From contig NZ_JAODNV010000001.1 in the NCBI RefSeq assembly GCF_025398195.1, positions 105,969 to 169,968 on the forward strand: a stretch of 64,000 nt of DNA, given 5' to 3'. A model generated the notes under the pieces. That model saw nothing but the letters and a program-made list of their open reading frames with translations, made no database searches and was not told where the DNA came from. Shown in pieces: positions 15,760-23,860 of this stretch (the first letter of the stretch is position 1; every line of letters begins with the position of its first letter). The DNA is from Chelativorans petroleitrophicus (GTDB lineage: Bacteria; Pseudomonadota; Alphaproteobacteria; Rhizobiales; Rhizobiaceae). A program made the position numbers and the translations under genes.

Positions 15760-15853
15760 ATCCAATTCGACAACGCGCGTACAAGACGCGAAACCCACGA
15801 CGCCGTCGCACATGGCCCTCCTCCCGGCGTGAGCGGCGGCAGGAGGCAGACAG

Positions 15854-16171
15854 ATGAGAAAGCCCAAGAGAGCCGTTCTCGGCCTGACGGCGCTTGCCGC
15901 CATTCTGCTTTTCACCGGCGCGGAACGCGCGACCACTCAGAGCAATGTGTGCGCGCCTCGCGATGATTTGATCGCTCAGCTTGGAAATCAGTTCAACGAG
16001 AGGCAGAAGGCCGTCGGTCTCCTCGGAGAGCAGGCGGTCATGGAAGTGTTTGCGTCCGAGCAAGGCACCTGGACCATTCTTACCACCGACACCAATGGGA
16101 CAAGCTGCATCGTGGCCGCCGGCGACGGTTGGGACGATACCTTCGCGGAGCTGGTGGGCGAGGGAGTCTAG
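15854..16171 (+). CDS. Small secreted protein, probable stress-induced, function unknown
   Basis: 105 residues beginning MRKPKRAVLGLTALAAILLF, a clear signal peptide with cleavage probably near GAERATTQ. The mature part has two cysteines (NVCAPRDDL and GTSCIVAAGDGW), likely a disulfide. Similar-length exported proteins of unknown function, with a CAPR start and a GTSC..GDGW end, are common in rhizobia. Ribosome site GGAGGCAGACAG is upstream. A perfect EcfG-type promoter precedes it, which suggests induction under general stress. I have no function to offer. Confidence 0.75.
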   Translation: MRKPKRAVLGLTALAAILLFTGAERATTQSNVCAPRDDLIAQLGNQFNERQKAVGLLGEQAVMEVFASEQGTWTILTTDTNGTSCIVAAGDGWDDTFAELVGEGV

Positions 16172-16203
16172 CCGGATTTTGGCGATGGACGGATTGTTTT
16201 TTA

Positions 16204-16250
16204 CACGGTTCCGGACAGAAAACCGTTGTCCGGTTTCGTGGAATAGCGCC
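16204..16250. repeat. Palindromic intergenic element (REP-like)
   Basis: CCGGACA (16211-16217) pairs with TGTCCGG (16227-16233), with outer CACG/CGTG arms (16204-16207, 16237-16240), followed by GTGGAATAGCGCC. The layout (hairpin with CCGGTTT, then a GGAAT-GC tail) resembles the palindromic elements scattered between genes in Rhizobiales. It sits between convergent genes and may also end transcription. A related element is at about 63920-63955. Confidence 0.4.
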
Positions 16251-16904
16251 TTAAGCGCGGGCGGCAGCCTCGGCATAATCCTTGAGGAGCCTCATTAGGG
16301 CGCCCGCCTCGCGTGCAGCGCTTTCGGCATCCAGCTCCAGGATGGCGCGGATGAGGCGCACATGCTGTTCAGCCGCGAGGGCGAGACCTGAGCCCGCGTG
16401 ATAGCGGAACCAGAAACGGCGGCTGTGGGTCTGAAGAGGTGCGGCGAGCCGAGCGGCAAAGGGATTGTCCGCTGCCTCGGCCAGGGTTTCGTCCAGAAGC
16501 TTGTCCGCATCGAGAAAGGCAAGCGGGCTGTTTTTCACCACCGCCTGTTCCATCCGTATGGCCGCTTCGCGGAAGCGGCGGGCAATCGGGCCGGTCGCGA
16601 ATCGGGCCGCCGAGCGCGCCAGCAAAATTTCCACACCTTCCCTTGCGTCGATCACCTTCGGCCAGTCGGCCCGGTCTAAAGGCGCGATCACGAGCCCGGC
16701 TCGGGGGCGTATTTCGATCAGCCCTTCCCAGGCAAGGCGCTGTATGGCTTCGCGCACCGGCGTGCGGCCGAGACGGATCTTTTCAATCAGGGCACCTTCG
16801 GTGGTGATCGCCCCGGGCGGCAGATCGAGCGTGACCACCATACGCTCCAGCATATGGTAGGCGCGTACCGCCGCAGGTTGGGACGCTTTGGAAACACCCT
16901 TCAT
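16251..16904 (-). CDS. hypR: GntR-family (FadR/FCD) regulator of hydroxyproline catabolism, HypR-like
   Basis: 217 residues. The N-terminal winged helix has the GntR signature (LIEKIRLGRTPVREAIQRL, then GLIEIRPRAGLVIAPL). The C-terminal FCD ligand domain follows (ARSAARFATGP..., and later HVRLIRAILELDAESAAREA). ATG 16904 follows a purine-rich GGGGGCC; a frame from 16985 would run through the operators. It is divergent from three hydroxyproline-degradation genes, as hypR is in Sinorhizobium meliloti, and three copies of TGATATATCA lie between them. Ligand assignment (hydroxyproline or an intermediate) is by context. Confidence 0.82.
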   Translation of the reverse strand: MKGVSKASQPAAVRAYHMLERMVVTLDLPPGAITTEGALIEKIRLGRTPVREAIQRLAWEGLIEIRPRAGLVIAPLDRADWPKVIDAREGVEILLARSAARFATGPIARRFREAAIRMEQAVVKNSPLAFLDADKLLDETLAEAADNPFAARLAAPLQTHSRRFWFRYHAGSGLALAAEQHVRLIRAILELDAESAAREAGALMRLLKDYAEAAARA

Positions 16905-16917
16905 CTGGCCCCCAAGT

Positions 16918-16997
16918 TGATGTATCACTGATATATCACAACCGTTGCTCGATTGACAGAAGACGAGCCTGAGCGTCATAAACACTCTAATATATCA
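16918..16997. promoter_or_regulatory. Three TGATATATCA-like operators between hypR and the hyp genes
   Basis: TGATGTATCA (16918-16927), TGATATATCA (16929-16938, a perfect palindrome) and TAATATATCA (16988-16997) share one consensus. The first two repeat with an 11-bp period, placing both on one DNA face. FCD-type GntR proteins bind short palindromes like these. The third copy abuts the ribosome site of the dapA-like gene. Confidence 0.6.
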
Positions 16998-17011
16998 TAG
17001 GAGATTTAGTG

Positions 17012-17905
17012 ATGTGGAGCGGCATCTTACCGGCGGTTACCACGAAATTTACGACCGAAGACACGCTCGACCATGCGGAGATGGAGCGCTGCTTCGGACT
17101 GCTGATAGAGGCGGGCTGCGATGGGCTGATTGTCTGCGGGTCGCTGGGCGAGGGGCCGATGCTGTCCCATGATGAAAAGCTGGCCGTGCTCAAGACGGCA
17201 CGCTCCGTTGCCGGTAAGAAGCCGGTGCTGCTCACCATCAACGAGGCGACGACGCGCGATGCGACGTCCCTTGCCCGGCGGGCGGCCGATGCCGGGGTCG
17301 ATGGGCTGATGGTGGTGCCGAGTCTGGTCTATCACACGAACGAGCGTGAGACCGTTGACACCCTGAAGGCGGTGGCGCAGGCAGGCGGCTTGCCGATTAT
17401 GGTCTACTCCAACCGTCTTGCTTACCGTGTCGATGTCACCGTGCCGATCATGGAGGAGCTAGCAAAGGACGACCTGTTCGTCGCGGTCAAGGAATCCTGC
17501 GGCGACATCCGCCGTACCACCGAAATCATCAATGCCTTCGGCAACCGCTTCGCGGTGCTGACCGGCGTCGACAACATGGCCTTCGAGGCGCTTGCCGCGG
17601 GCGCAGTCGGCTGGGTGGCGGGTCTCGTGACGGCTTTTCCGCGCGAGACGGTGGCCATATACCGGCTGATGAAGGCCGGCCGCTGGGAGGAGGCGCGCGC
17701 GATCCACCGCTGGTTTCGGCCGCTGCTCGATCTGGACGTTTCGACCTATCTTGTGCAGAACATAAAGCTGGCCGAGGTGATCGAGATCGGCTCCAACGAC
17801 CGTGTGCGCCTGCCGCGCCAGCCGCTCGCGGGAGAGCTGCGAGCGCATGTGGAGAAGATCATCAGGGACGCGATCGCCAGCCGGCCGAAACTTCCCTTGG
17901 TTTGA
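17012..17905 (+). CDS. hypD: DapA-family lyase, probable 1-pyrroline-4-hydroxy-2-carboxylate deaminase
   Basis: 297 residues, class I aldolase fold of the dihydrodipicolinate synthase family. The Schiff-base lysine is Lys160 in VAVKESCGD and the catalytic tyrosine is Tyr132 in MVYSNRLAY; GSLGEGPML replaces the usual GTTGE motif. Next to a hydroxyproline epimerase and a D-amino-acid oxidase-like gene, the likely reaction is deamination of pyrroline-4-hydroxy-2-carboxylate to alpha-ketoglutarate semialdehyde. ATG 17012 follows AGGAG by 8 nt; a GTG at 17009 is possible. The dehydrogenase for the final step to 2-oxoglutarate is not in the window. Confidence 0.83.
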   Translation: MWSGILPAVTTKFTTEDTLDHAEMERCFGLLIEAGCDGLIVCGSLGEGPMLSHDEKLAVLKTARSVAGKKPVLLTINEATTRDATSLARRAADAGVDGLMVVPSLVYHTNERETVDTLKAVAQAGGLPIMVYSNRLAYRVDVTVPIMEELAKDDLFVAVKESCGDIRRTTEIINAFGNRFAVLTGVDNMAFEALAAGAVGWVAGLVTAFPRETVAIYRLMKAGRWEEARAIHRWFRPLLDLDVSTYLVQNIKLAEVIEIGSNDRVRLPRQPLAGELRAHVEKIIRDAIASRPKLPLV

Positions 17906-17917
17906 CGGGAGCATTCG

Positions 17918-19186
17918 GTGGCGGGGAGGAATGTGGCGCAAGGTGCCGAAGTCGCCATCATCGGCGGCGGGATCATCGGTATTGCCGCAGCGGCCTACCT
18001 TGCCGAGGCGGGCCGCGACGTGTTGGTGCTGGACCGGTCCGGCATCTGTGAGGAAACGAGCTCCGGCAATGCCGGGGCGTTTGCCTTTTCGGACATCTTG
18101 CCGCTGGCCCACAAGGACGTGCTATCGGAGGTGCCCCGCTGGCTGGGCGATCCGCTTGGACCGCTCGCCGTTCCTCCGGCCTATTTGCCGCGCCTCCTGC
18201 CGTGGCTCTGGCGTTTCTGGCGGGCCGGGCGGCCGTCCGCCTTCGAATCCGCTGTTGCTGCGCAAGCTTCAATGATGACGCTTGCTGAGCGCGAATGGAT
18301 GGGGCTCATTGCGCGCATGGGTGCCCGGCACATGCTGCGAGAGGATGGCTGTCTCGAACTCTACGAGAGCGAGGCCGAGTTTGAGGCCGCGCAGGAAGGC
18401 TGGAAGCTGCGCCGGCGCTTTCACATCCCCTTCCGGCACCTGGAAAAGCATGAGATTGCCGAATACCAGCCGGGCCTGTCCGATCGCTTCGTGCGGGCAA
18501 CCTTCGTGCCGGTGTGGAAGACGGTGTCCGACCCGCAGCGCATGGGCCAGGCGGTATGGACGCATGCGGAAACCCACGGCGCGCGCTTCATGCCGGCGGA
18601 GGTGACCGCCGTGCGGCGGGAGGCTGGCGAGATTGCCATTCACCTCGCCAGCGGTGAAAGGTTCGCCTGCACTTTTCTCGTCATAGCGGCCGGCGCGTGG
18701 TCGCGGCGGTTCGCGGCCGCGTTCGGTGATCGTGTGCCACTCGAGACGGAGCGGGGCTACAACACCACCCTGCCGCTCGGCGCCTTTGACGTGAAGCGGC
18801 AGCTCATTTTCCCGCGTCATGGCTTCGTCATCACGCCGCTGGAAACGGGGCTTCGCGTCGGCGGGGCCGTTGAGCTTGGCGGCTTGAAGCGGCCGCCCAA
18901 TTATGCCCGCTCGCGCGCCATGCTGGAGAAGGCCGCCCGTTTCCTTCCGGGCCTGAAGACCGAGGGCGGGCGCCATTGGATGGGATACCGGCCCTCGCTG
19001 CCCGATTCGCTGCCGGTGATCGGGCGTGCCCGGAACGACCCTCGCGCTATCTATGCCTTCGGCCACGGCCACCTGGGACTCACCCAAGCGGCGGCCGCTG
19101 GCCGCCTGGTGCGCGATCTCGTGCAGGATCGGGCGCCGCCGATCGATCTGAAACCCTTTCGCCCCGGACGCTTTCGCGGAGACTGA
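17918..19186 (+). CDS. hypO: FAD-dependent oxidoreductase, probable cis-4-hydroxy-D-proline dehydrogenase
   Basis: 422 residues of the DadA/glycine oxidase family. The N-terminal dinucleotide fold EVAIIGGGIIGIAAAAYLAE binds FAD; SSGNAGAFAF follows, and the C-terminal closing motif is FGHGHLGLTQAAAAG. GTG 17918 is chosen for GGGAG 6 nt before it. It lies 12 bp after the DapA-like gene and 2 bp before the epimerase gene. In S. meliloti the equivalent HypO oxidises cis-4-hydroxy-D-proline to the pyrroline. Substrate is assigned by context; general D-amino-acid dehydrogenase activity is possible. Confidence 0.83.
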   Translation: MAGRNVAQGAEVAIIGGGIIGIAAAAYLAEAGRDVLVLDRSGICEETSSGNAGAFAFSDILPLAHKDVLSEVPRWLGDPLGPLAVPPAYLPRLLPWLWRFWRAGRPSAFESAVAAQASMMTLAEREWMGLIARMGARHMLREDGCLELYESEAEFEAAQEGWKLRRRFHIPFRHLEKHEIAEYQPGLSDRFVRATFVPVWKTVSDPQRMGQAVWTHAETHGARFMPAEVTAVRREAGEIAIHLASGERFACTFLVIAAGAWSRRFAAAFGDRVPLETERGYNTTLPLGAFDVKRQLIFPRHGFVITPLETGLRVGGAVELGGLKRPPNYARSRAMLEKAARFLPGLKTEGGRHWMGYRPSLPDSLPVIGRARNDPRAIYAFGHGHLGLTQAAAAGRLVRDLVQDRAPPIDLKPFRPGRFRGD

Positions 19187-19188
19187 CC

Positions 19189-20187
19189 ATGAGACACGCC
19201 TTCTTCTGCATCGACGGGCACACCTGCGGAAATCCCGTGCGGCTGATCGCCGGCGGCGGGCCGAAGCTGTCGGGCAATACCATGCTCGAACGGCGCGCCC
19301 ACTTCCTGGCCGAGTATGACTGGATCCGCCGCGGGCTTATGTTCGAGCCGCGCGGCCACGACATGATGTCGGGCTCTCTCCTCTATCCGGCGACGCGAGA
19401 GGATTGCGACATCGGCGTCCTCTACATCGAGACCAGCGGATGCCTGCCCATGTGCGGCCACGGCACCATCGGCACGGTGACATTCGCCATTGAGCACGGG
19501 CTTGTGCGGCCAAGCACGCCGGGCGTGCTGCGCCTCGACACGCCAGCGGGCCTGGTCACGGCCGAGTACCGGCAGGAGGGCGACTATGTGGAGGAAGTGC
19601 GTCTGACCAACATTCCGTCCTTCCTCTATGCGACCGACCTTGAGGTGGAATGTCCCGGGCTCGGACCGCTAAAGGTGGATGTCGCCTATGGCGGTAATTT
19701 CTATGCCATCATCGAGCCGCAGGATAACTATCGCGACATGGCCGATTACAGCGCCGCCGATCTGGTGCGCTGGAGCCTGGTCCTGCGCGAGCGGCTGAAC
19801 GCGGTGCAGGAATTCGTCCACCCCGAGCAGCACTCGATCCGCGGGCTCACCCATATTCTCTGGACCGGCGCGCCGACAAAGCCGGAGGCGCACGGCCGCA
19901 ACGCCGTCTTCTACGGCGAAAAGGCTATAGACCGTTCGCCCTGCGGTACGGGAACCTCCGCGCGCATGGCGCAGCTTCATGCCAAGGGCAAGCTGAAGGC
20001 GGGGGATCCCTTTGTGCACGAATCCATCATCGGTTCGCTTTTCCATGGCCGCGTGGAACGGGAGGTGCAGGTGGCGGGCCGCCCCGCTATCATTCCCTCC
20101 ATCGGCGGCTGGGCGCGCGTGACCGGCCTCAACACCATCTTTATCGACGATCGCGATCCCTTTGCGCACGGTTTTACGGTGCGGTAG
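19189..20187 (+). CDS. hypRE: 4-hydroxyproline 2-epimerase (proline racemase family)
   Basis: 333 residues, normal for the family. Both catalytic cysteines are present: Cys89 in PMCGHGTIG and Cys252 in SPCGTGTSARMA. Two Cys residues indicate an epimerase; a Thr at the second or a Ser at the first would suggest a dehydratase or another member. It converts trans-4-hydroxy-L-proline to cis-4-hydroxy-D-proline, the entry reaction. It starts 2 bp after the oxidoreductase gene. With the two upstream genes it forms a compact hydroxyproline degradation operon opposite a GntR regulator. Confidence 0.9.
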   Translation: MRHAFFCIDGHTCGNPVRLIAGGGPKLSGNTMLERRAHFLAEYDWIRRGLMFEPRGHDMMSGSLLYPATREDCDIGVLYIETSGCLPMCGHGTIGTVTFAIEHGLVRPSTPGVLRLDTPAGLVTAEYRQEGDYVEEVRLTNIPSFLYATDLEVECPGLGPLKVDVAYGGNFYAIIEPQDNYRDMADYSAADLVRWSLVLRERLNAVQEFVHPEQHSIRGLTHILWTGAPTKPEAHGRNAVFYGEKAIDRSPCGTGTSARMAQLHAKGKLKAGDPFVHESIIGSLFHGRVEREVQVAGRPAIIPSIGGWARVTGLNTIFIDDRDPFAHGFTVR

Positions 20188-20294
20188 ACCGCCATGTTGC
20201 GCGGGGGCTGTTTGCAAGATTATGGCGCGGTGACGGGGATGTTAAAAAATTTCTTCGAATGCGCCCGAAAAATCTGGTTTTTAAGGCAAGGACA

Positions 20295-20329
20295 TTGCAG
20301 AGTGCGGATGCTAGCTTCCGCACCTGCAA
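20295..20329 (+). promoter_or_regulatory. 13-bp hairpin in the livH leader
   Basis: TTGCAG-a-GTGCGGA (20295-20308) pairs with TCCGCAC-CTGCAA (20317-20329) around an 8-nt loop, a 13-bp stem with a single bulged A. It lies about 130 bp before livH. There is no T-run, so it is not a standard terminator; a leader RNA structure or the binding site of a dimeric regulator are both possible. Confidence 0.45.
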
Positions 20330-20457
20330 ACCTTGGGGAGGAAGCGGTAGAATAAGGCTGGCGGATGGCGGGACTTACCCGCCGCTACGACCGGTCAGGG
20401 GGAAGCAACAACAAGGGCGCGCCGCCAAGGCGACGTCCGTGGGGAGTGTTATATAAT

Positions 20458-21387
20458 ATGGACTATTTCCTCCAGCAGCTTATCAACGGGCTGACGCTGG
20501 GCTCCATCTATGGCCTGATCGCCATTGGCTATACGATGGTGTACGGCATCATTGGCATGATCAATTTCGCACACGGCGATATTTTTATGATCGGCGCGTT
20601 CATATCGCTGGCCGTGTTTTTAGCGCTTACCACTGTTTTGGGTTTCGCCTTCCTGCCGGTGGTGCTGCTCATCGTCCTCATTGTCGCGATGCTGTTCACC
20701 TCGGCCTGGGGATGGACGGTGGAACGTCTCGCCTATCGGCCGCTCCGGGGCTCGTTCCGACTGGCACCGCTGATCACGGCGATCGGCATGTCCATTGTGC
20801 TCCAGAACTTCGTTCAGATCACGCAGGGCGCGCGCGTGAAGCCGCTGCCGCCGCAGATTCAGGGCGGCATCACGCTGATGGAAGGCTCGACCCAGGTCGG
20901 CGACATCGTGGTGCGGCTCTCCTACATGCAGATCATCATCATCGTGACCACGCTCGTCCTGATGACGGTGTTTACGCTGCTGATCACGCGCACCCCTTTG
21001 GGCCGCGCCCAGCGCGCCTGCGAGCAGGACCGCAAGATGGCCGCGCTTCTCGGCGTTGACGTGGACCGTACCATTTCGCTCACCTTCGTCATGGGTGCGG
21101 CGCTTGCCGCCGTGGCGGGATTCATGTTCCTGCTCCTGTACGGAGTGATCGATTTCTACATCGGGTTTCTGGCGGGCATTAAGGCGTTCACCGCCGCAGT
21201 GCTCGGCGGTATCGGCTCGCTTCCGGGCGCCATGCTCGGCGGGCTGCTGATCGGTCTGATCGAGGTCTTCTGGTCCGGCTACTTCTCGGTCGAATACAAG
21301 GATGTGGCCGCCTTCTCGATCCTCGCCATCGTTCTCATCTTCCTGCCCTCCGGCCTCCTCGGTAAACCTGAAGTGGAGAAGGTGTGA
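20458..21387 (+). CDS. livH: Branched-chain amino acid ABC transporter permease LivH
   Basis: Inner-membrane permease, 309 residues and about eight helices. The N-terminus MDYFLQQLINGLTLGSIYGL and YTMVYGIIGMINFAHGDIFM are signature LivH sequences; the EAA-like loop GRAQRACEQDRKMAALLGVD contacts the ATPases. ATG 20458 is chosen where homology begins, although the frame stays open to 20365. First gene of the livHMGF-DUF6867 operon, whose genes all overlap or touch. The imported substrate is leucine-type or another amino acid; exact specificity depends on the binding protein at 25094. Confidence 0.92.
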   Translation: MDYFLQQLINGLTLGSIYGLIAIGYTMVYGIIGMINFAHGDIFMIGAFISLAVFLALTTVLGFAFLPVVLLIVLIVAMLFTSAWGWTVERLAYRPLRGSFRLAPLITAIGMSIVLQNFVQITQGARVKPLPPQIQGGITLMEGSTQVGDIVVRLSYMQIIIIVTTLVLMTVFTLLITRTPLGRAQRACEQDRKMAALLGVDVDRTISLTFVMGAALAAVAGFMFLLLYGVIDFYIGFLAGIKAFTAAVLGGIGSLPGAMLGGLLIGLIEVFWSGYFSVEYKDVAAFSILAIVLIFLPSGLLGKPEVEKV

Positions 21388-22835
21388 TGGCTAGCCCCGA
21401 AGCAAGCATCCCCGCATCCGTTCAGAAGCCCATGGGCGCGCAGGGCCGCGCGGCCGCTCCGGGCGGTGCCCGGTCGGGCGCAGGTGAGGGCGGGCTGGCA
21501 GGCTCGCTGCGCGATGCCGCACTCGCCGCCTTTCTTGCAGGCGTCCTCGGTTTCTTCTTCATCGGCCTTAGGGCCGACATTGCTCCCGGAGGGCTAGATC
21601 TGAGGGCGCGCTGGGGCGCCTGGATCGTTTCCATCCTCGTCGTGTTCGTTGGCAGGCTGGCGCTCAATCTGTTCGTCTTCAGAACGTCGAAGCCTGTCAC
21701 GAAGACCATTGGCGCGCGCCTGACAGGCCTCAGCGATGCGGTTCCCGGATTGGGCAAGTGGCTCACGCGGGCGCTGCTCGTCTTCGCGCTGGTGCTGCCG
21801 TTCGTCGTGACCACCTTCTTCTCCTCGCGCGACAGGCAGATCATCGACCTGGCCATCCTCATCATGACCTACGTCATGCTGGGTTGGGGGCTGAACATCG
21901 TCGTCGGGCTCGCCGGGCTGCTCGATCTGGGTTACGTCGCCTTCTACGCCGTCGGGGCCTACTCCTTCGCGCTTCTGGCGACGCATTTCGAGTTCATCGG
22001 CTTCTGGACGGCTCTGCCGCTCGCGGGGCTGCTGGCCGCCATGTGGGGCATTATTCTGGGCTTCCCGGTGTTGCGGCTGCGCGGCGATTATCTGGCCATC
22101 GTCACCCTTGCCTTCGGTGAGATCATCCGCGTCGTGCTGCTCAATTGGTATGAGTTCACCGGCGGGCCGAACGGCATTTCGGGCATTCCGAAGCCGACCT
22201 TCTTCGGCCTGGAGCTGTCGCGCGGGGACGACGGGATGGCAGCGTTCTTCGGCTTCGAGTACGATCCGATCCAGCGCTTCATCTACCTTTATTACATCAT
22301 CCTCCTTTTGGCACTGATCACGAACCTAGTGACCATCCGCTTAAGGAAGCTGCCGATCGGGCGCGCCTGGGAAGCCATGCGCGAGGACGAGATCGCCTGC
22401 CGGTCGCTTGGCATCAATACCCGCAACACAAAGCTGACGGCGTTCGCCATCGGCGCGATGTTCGGCGGCTTTGCGGGGTCGTTCTTCGCCACGCGACAGG
22501 GCTTCATCTCGCCTGAAAGCTTCACCTTCCTGGAATCGGCGATCATCCTGGCGATAGTGGTGCTGGGCGGGCTCGGCTCGCAGATCGGCGTCGTGGTGGC
22601 CGCTGTGGTGATGATCGGCGGCATGGAGCTGCTGCGCAATCTCGACTTTCTCACCTACATCTTCGGCCCGGATTTCGACCCGGTGCGGTACCGCATGCTG
22701 ATTTTCGGTCTGGCGATGGTGTTCATCATGGTCTGGAAGCCGCGGGGACTGGTCGCCACGCGCGAGCCTTCGGCCGTGCTGAAGGAGAAGAAGCGAATTG
22801 GCGCCGATATGGTCGCGCAGGGTGAGGGCCACTGA
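21387..22835 (+). CDS. livM: Branched-chain amino acid ABC transporter permease LivM, with long N-terminal extension
   Basis: 482 residues. The core (from about residue 140) has typical LivM motifs: YVMLGWGLNIVVGLAGLLDL, GYVAFYAVGAYS and the EAA loop GRAWEAMREDEIACRSLGIN. Before it lie a Gly/Ala-rich soluble stretch and two extra hydrophobic segments, so the protein is longer than E. coli LivM; extended forms are common in Rhizobiales. ATG 21387 shares one base with the livH stop (TGATG). The C-terminus WKPRGLVATREPS is standard. Confidence 0.9.
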   Translation: MASPEASIPASVQKPMGAQGRAAAPGGARSGAGEGGLAGSLRDAALAAFLAGVLGFFFIGLRADIAPGGLDLRARWGAWIVSILVVFVGRLALNLFVFRTSKPVTKTIGARLTGLSDAVPGLGKWLTRALLVFALVLPFVVTTFFSSRDRQIIDLAILIMTYVMLGWGLNIVVGLAGLLDLGYVAFYAVGAYSFALLATHFEFIGFWTALPLAGLLAAMWGIILGFPVLRLRGDYLAIVTLAFGEIIRVVLLNWYEFTGGPNGISGIPKPTFFGLELSRGDDGMAAFFGFEYDPIQRFIYLYYIILLLALITNLVTIRLRKLPIGRAWEAMREDEIACRSLGINTRNTKLTAFAIGAMFGGFAGSFFATRQGFISPESFTFLESAIILAIVVLGGLGSQIGVVVAAVVMIGGMELLRNLDFLTYIFGPDFDPVRYRMLIFGLAMVFIMVWKPRGLVATREPSAVLKEKKRIGADMVAQGEGH

Positions 22836-23860
22836 TGACGACGGAACCGAAACTTTCCGCCGGCGCAGCCACTCCGCGCTGGCAAGCTGATCCAATCCTT
22901 TCGGTCGAGCGCCTGACTATGCGCTTTGGCGGCCTCGTGGCGGTGGGGGACGTGTCCTTCGATGTCGGCCGCGGTGACATCACCGCGCTCATCGGTCCGA
23001 ATGGGGCGGGCAAAACCACCGTATTCAACTGCGTCACCGGCTTCTACAAGCCGACGGAGGGCCGCATCGTGATGCGGCACGGCGCCGGGCGGCAGGACGA
23101 GACGGTGCGTCAGCTGACCGACAGCGGCCTACGCTGGAAGAAGGAGGGCGATTCCGGAGTGTTCCTTCTGGAACGGATGCCCGACTACGAAATCGCCAGC
23201 AAGGCCAGGGTGGCCCGCACCTTCCAGAACATCCGCCTGTTCGGCGGCATGACGGTGCTCGAGAACCTGCTGGTCGCCCAGCACAACCCGCTTGTGGTGG
23301 CTTCCGGCTTCACCTTCGGCGGAATTCTGGGACTGCCGAGCTATCGCAAGTCGGAAAGGGAGGCGATCGACAAGGCGGTCTATTGGCTGGAGCGGACGCA
23401 GCTGGTGGATCGCGCCGACGATCCCGCGGCTGATCTGCCCTATGGGGCGCAGCGCCGGTTGGAGATCGCCCGCGCGATGTGCACAGATCCGCACCTTCTG
23501 TGCCTTGACGAGCCCGCGGCCGGCCTCAATCCGCGTGAATCGGCCGATCTCAATGCCCTCCTTAAGTTCATCCGTGACGAGCACAAGACATCGGTGCTCC
23601 TCATCGAGCACGATATGGGCGTGGTCATGGAGATTTCAGACCACATCATCGTGCTGGATTACGGCGTCAAGATTTCTGACGGCGATGCCGAGAGCGTGAA
23701 GACCGACCCCAAGGTCATCGCCGCCTATCTCGGCGTCGAGGAGGAAGAGGATATCGACGTGCCGGAGGTGCTGGAGGACGTGGTCGAGACCATCGGCGAG
23801 GTGGCGGTCGGCTCGCTACAGCCTGACGCGAAGGGCGAAAACAGGGGAGGCGACAAATGA
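22835..23860 (+). CDS. livG: Branched-chain amino acid ABC transporter ATP-binding protein LivG, extended form
   Basis: ATPase of 341 residues against about 255 in E. coli. Walker A is GPNGAGKTTV, the signature LPYGAQRRLEIARAM and Walker B LLCLDEPAAGLN; the switch His is in LIEHDMGVV. The extra length is an insertion of about 45 residues after the Walker A region (RHGAGRQDETVRQLTDSGLR onward) and an acidic C-terminal tail (LGVEEEEDIDVPEVLEDVV). The role of these additions is unknown. ATG overlaps the livM stop. Confidence 0.92.
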   Translation: MTTEPKLSAGAATPRWQADPILSVERLTMRFGGLVAVGDVSFDVGRGDITALIGPNGAGKTTVFNCVTGFYKPTEGRIVMRHGAGRQDETVRQLTDSGLRWKKEGDSGVFLLERMPDYEIASKARVARTFQNIRLFGGMTVLENLLVAQHNPLVVASGFTFGGILGLPSYRKSEREAIDKAVYWLERTQLVDRADDPAADLPYGAQRRLEIARAMCTDPHLLCLDEPAAGLNPRESADLNALLKFIRDEHKTSVLLIEHDMGVVMEISDHIIVLDYGVKISDGDAESVKTDPKVIAAYLGVEEEEDIDVPEVLEDVVETIGEVAVGSLQPDAKGENRGGDK

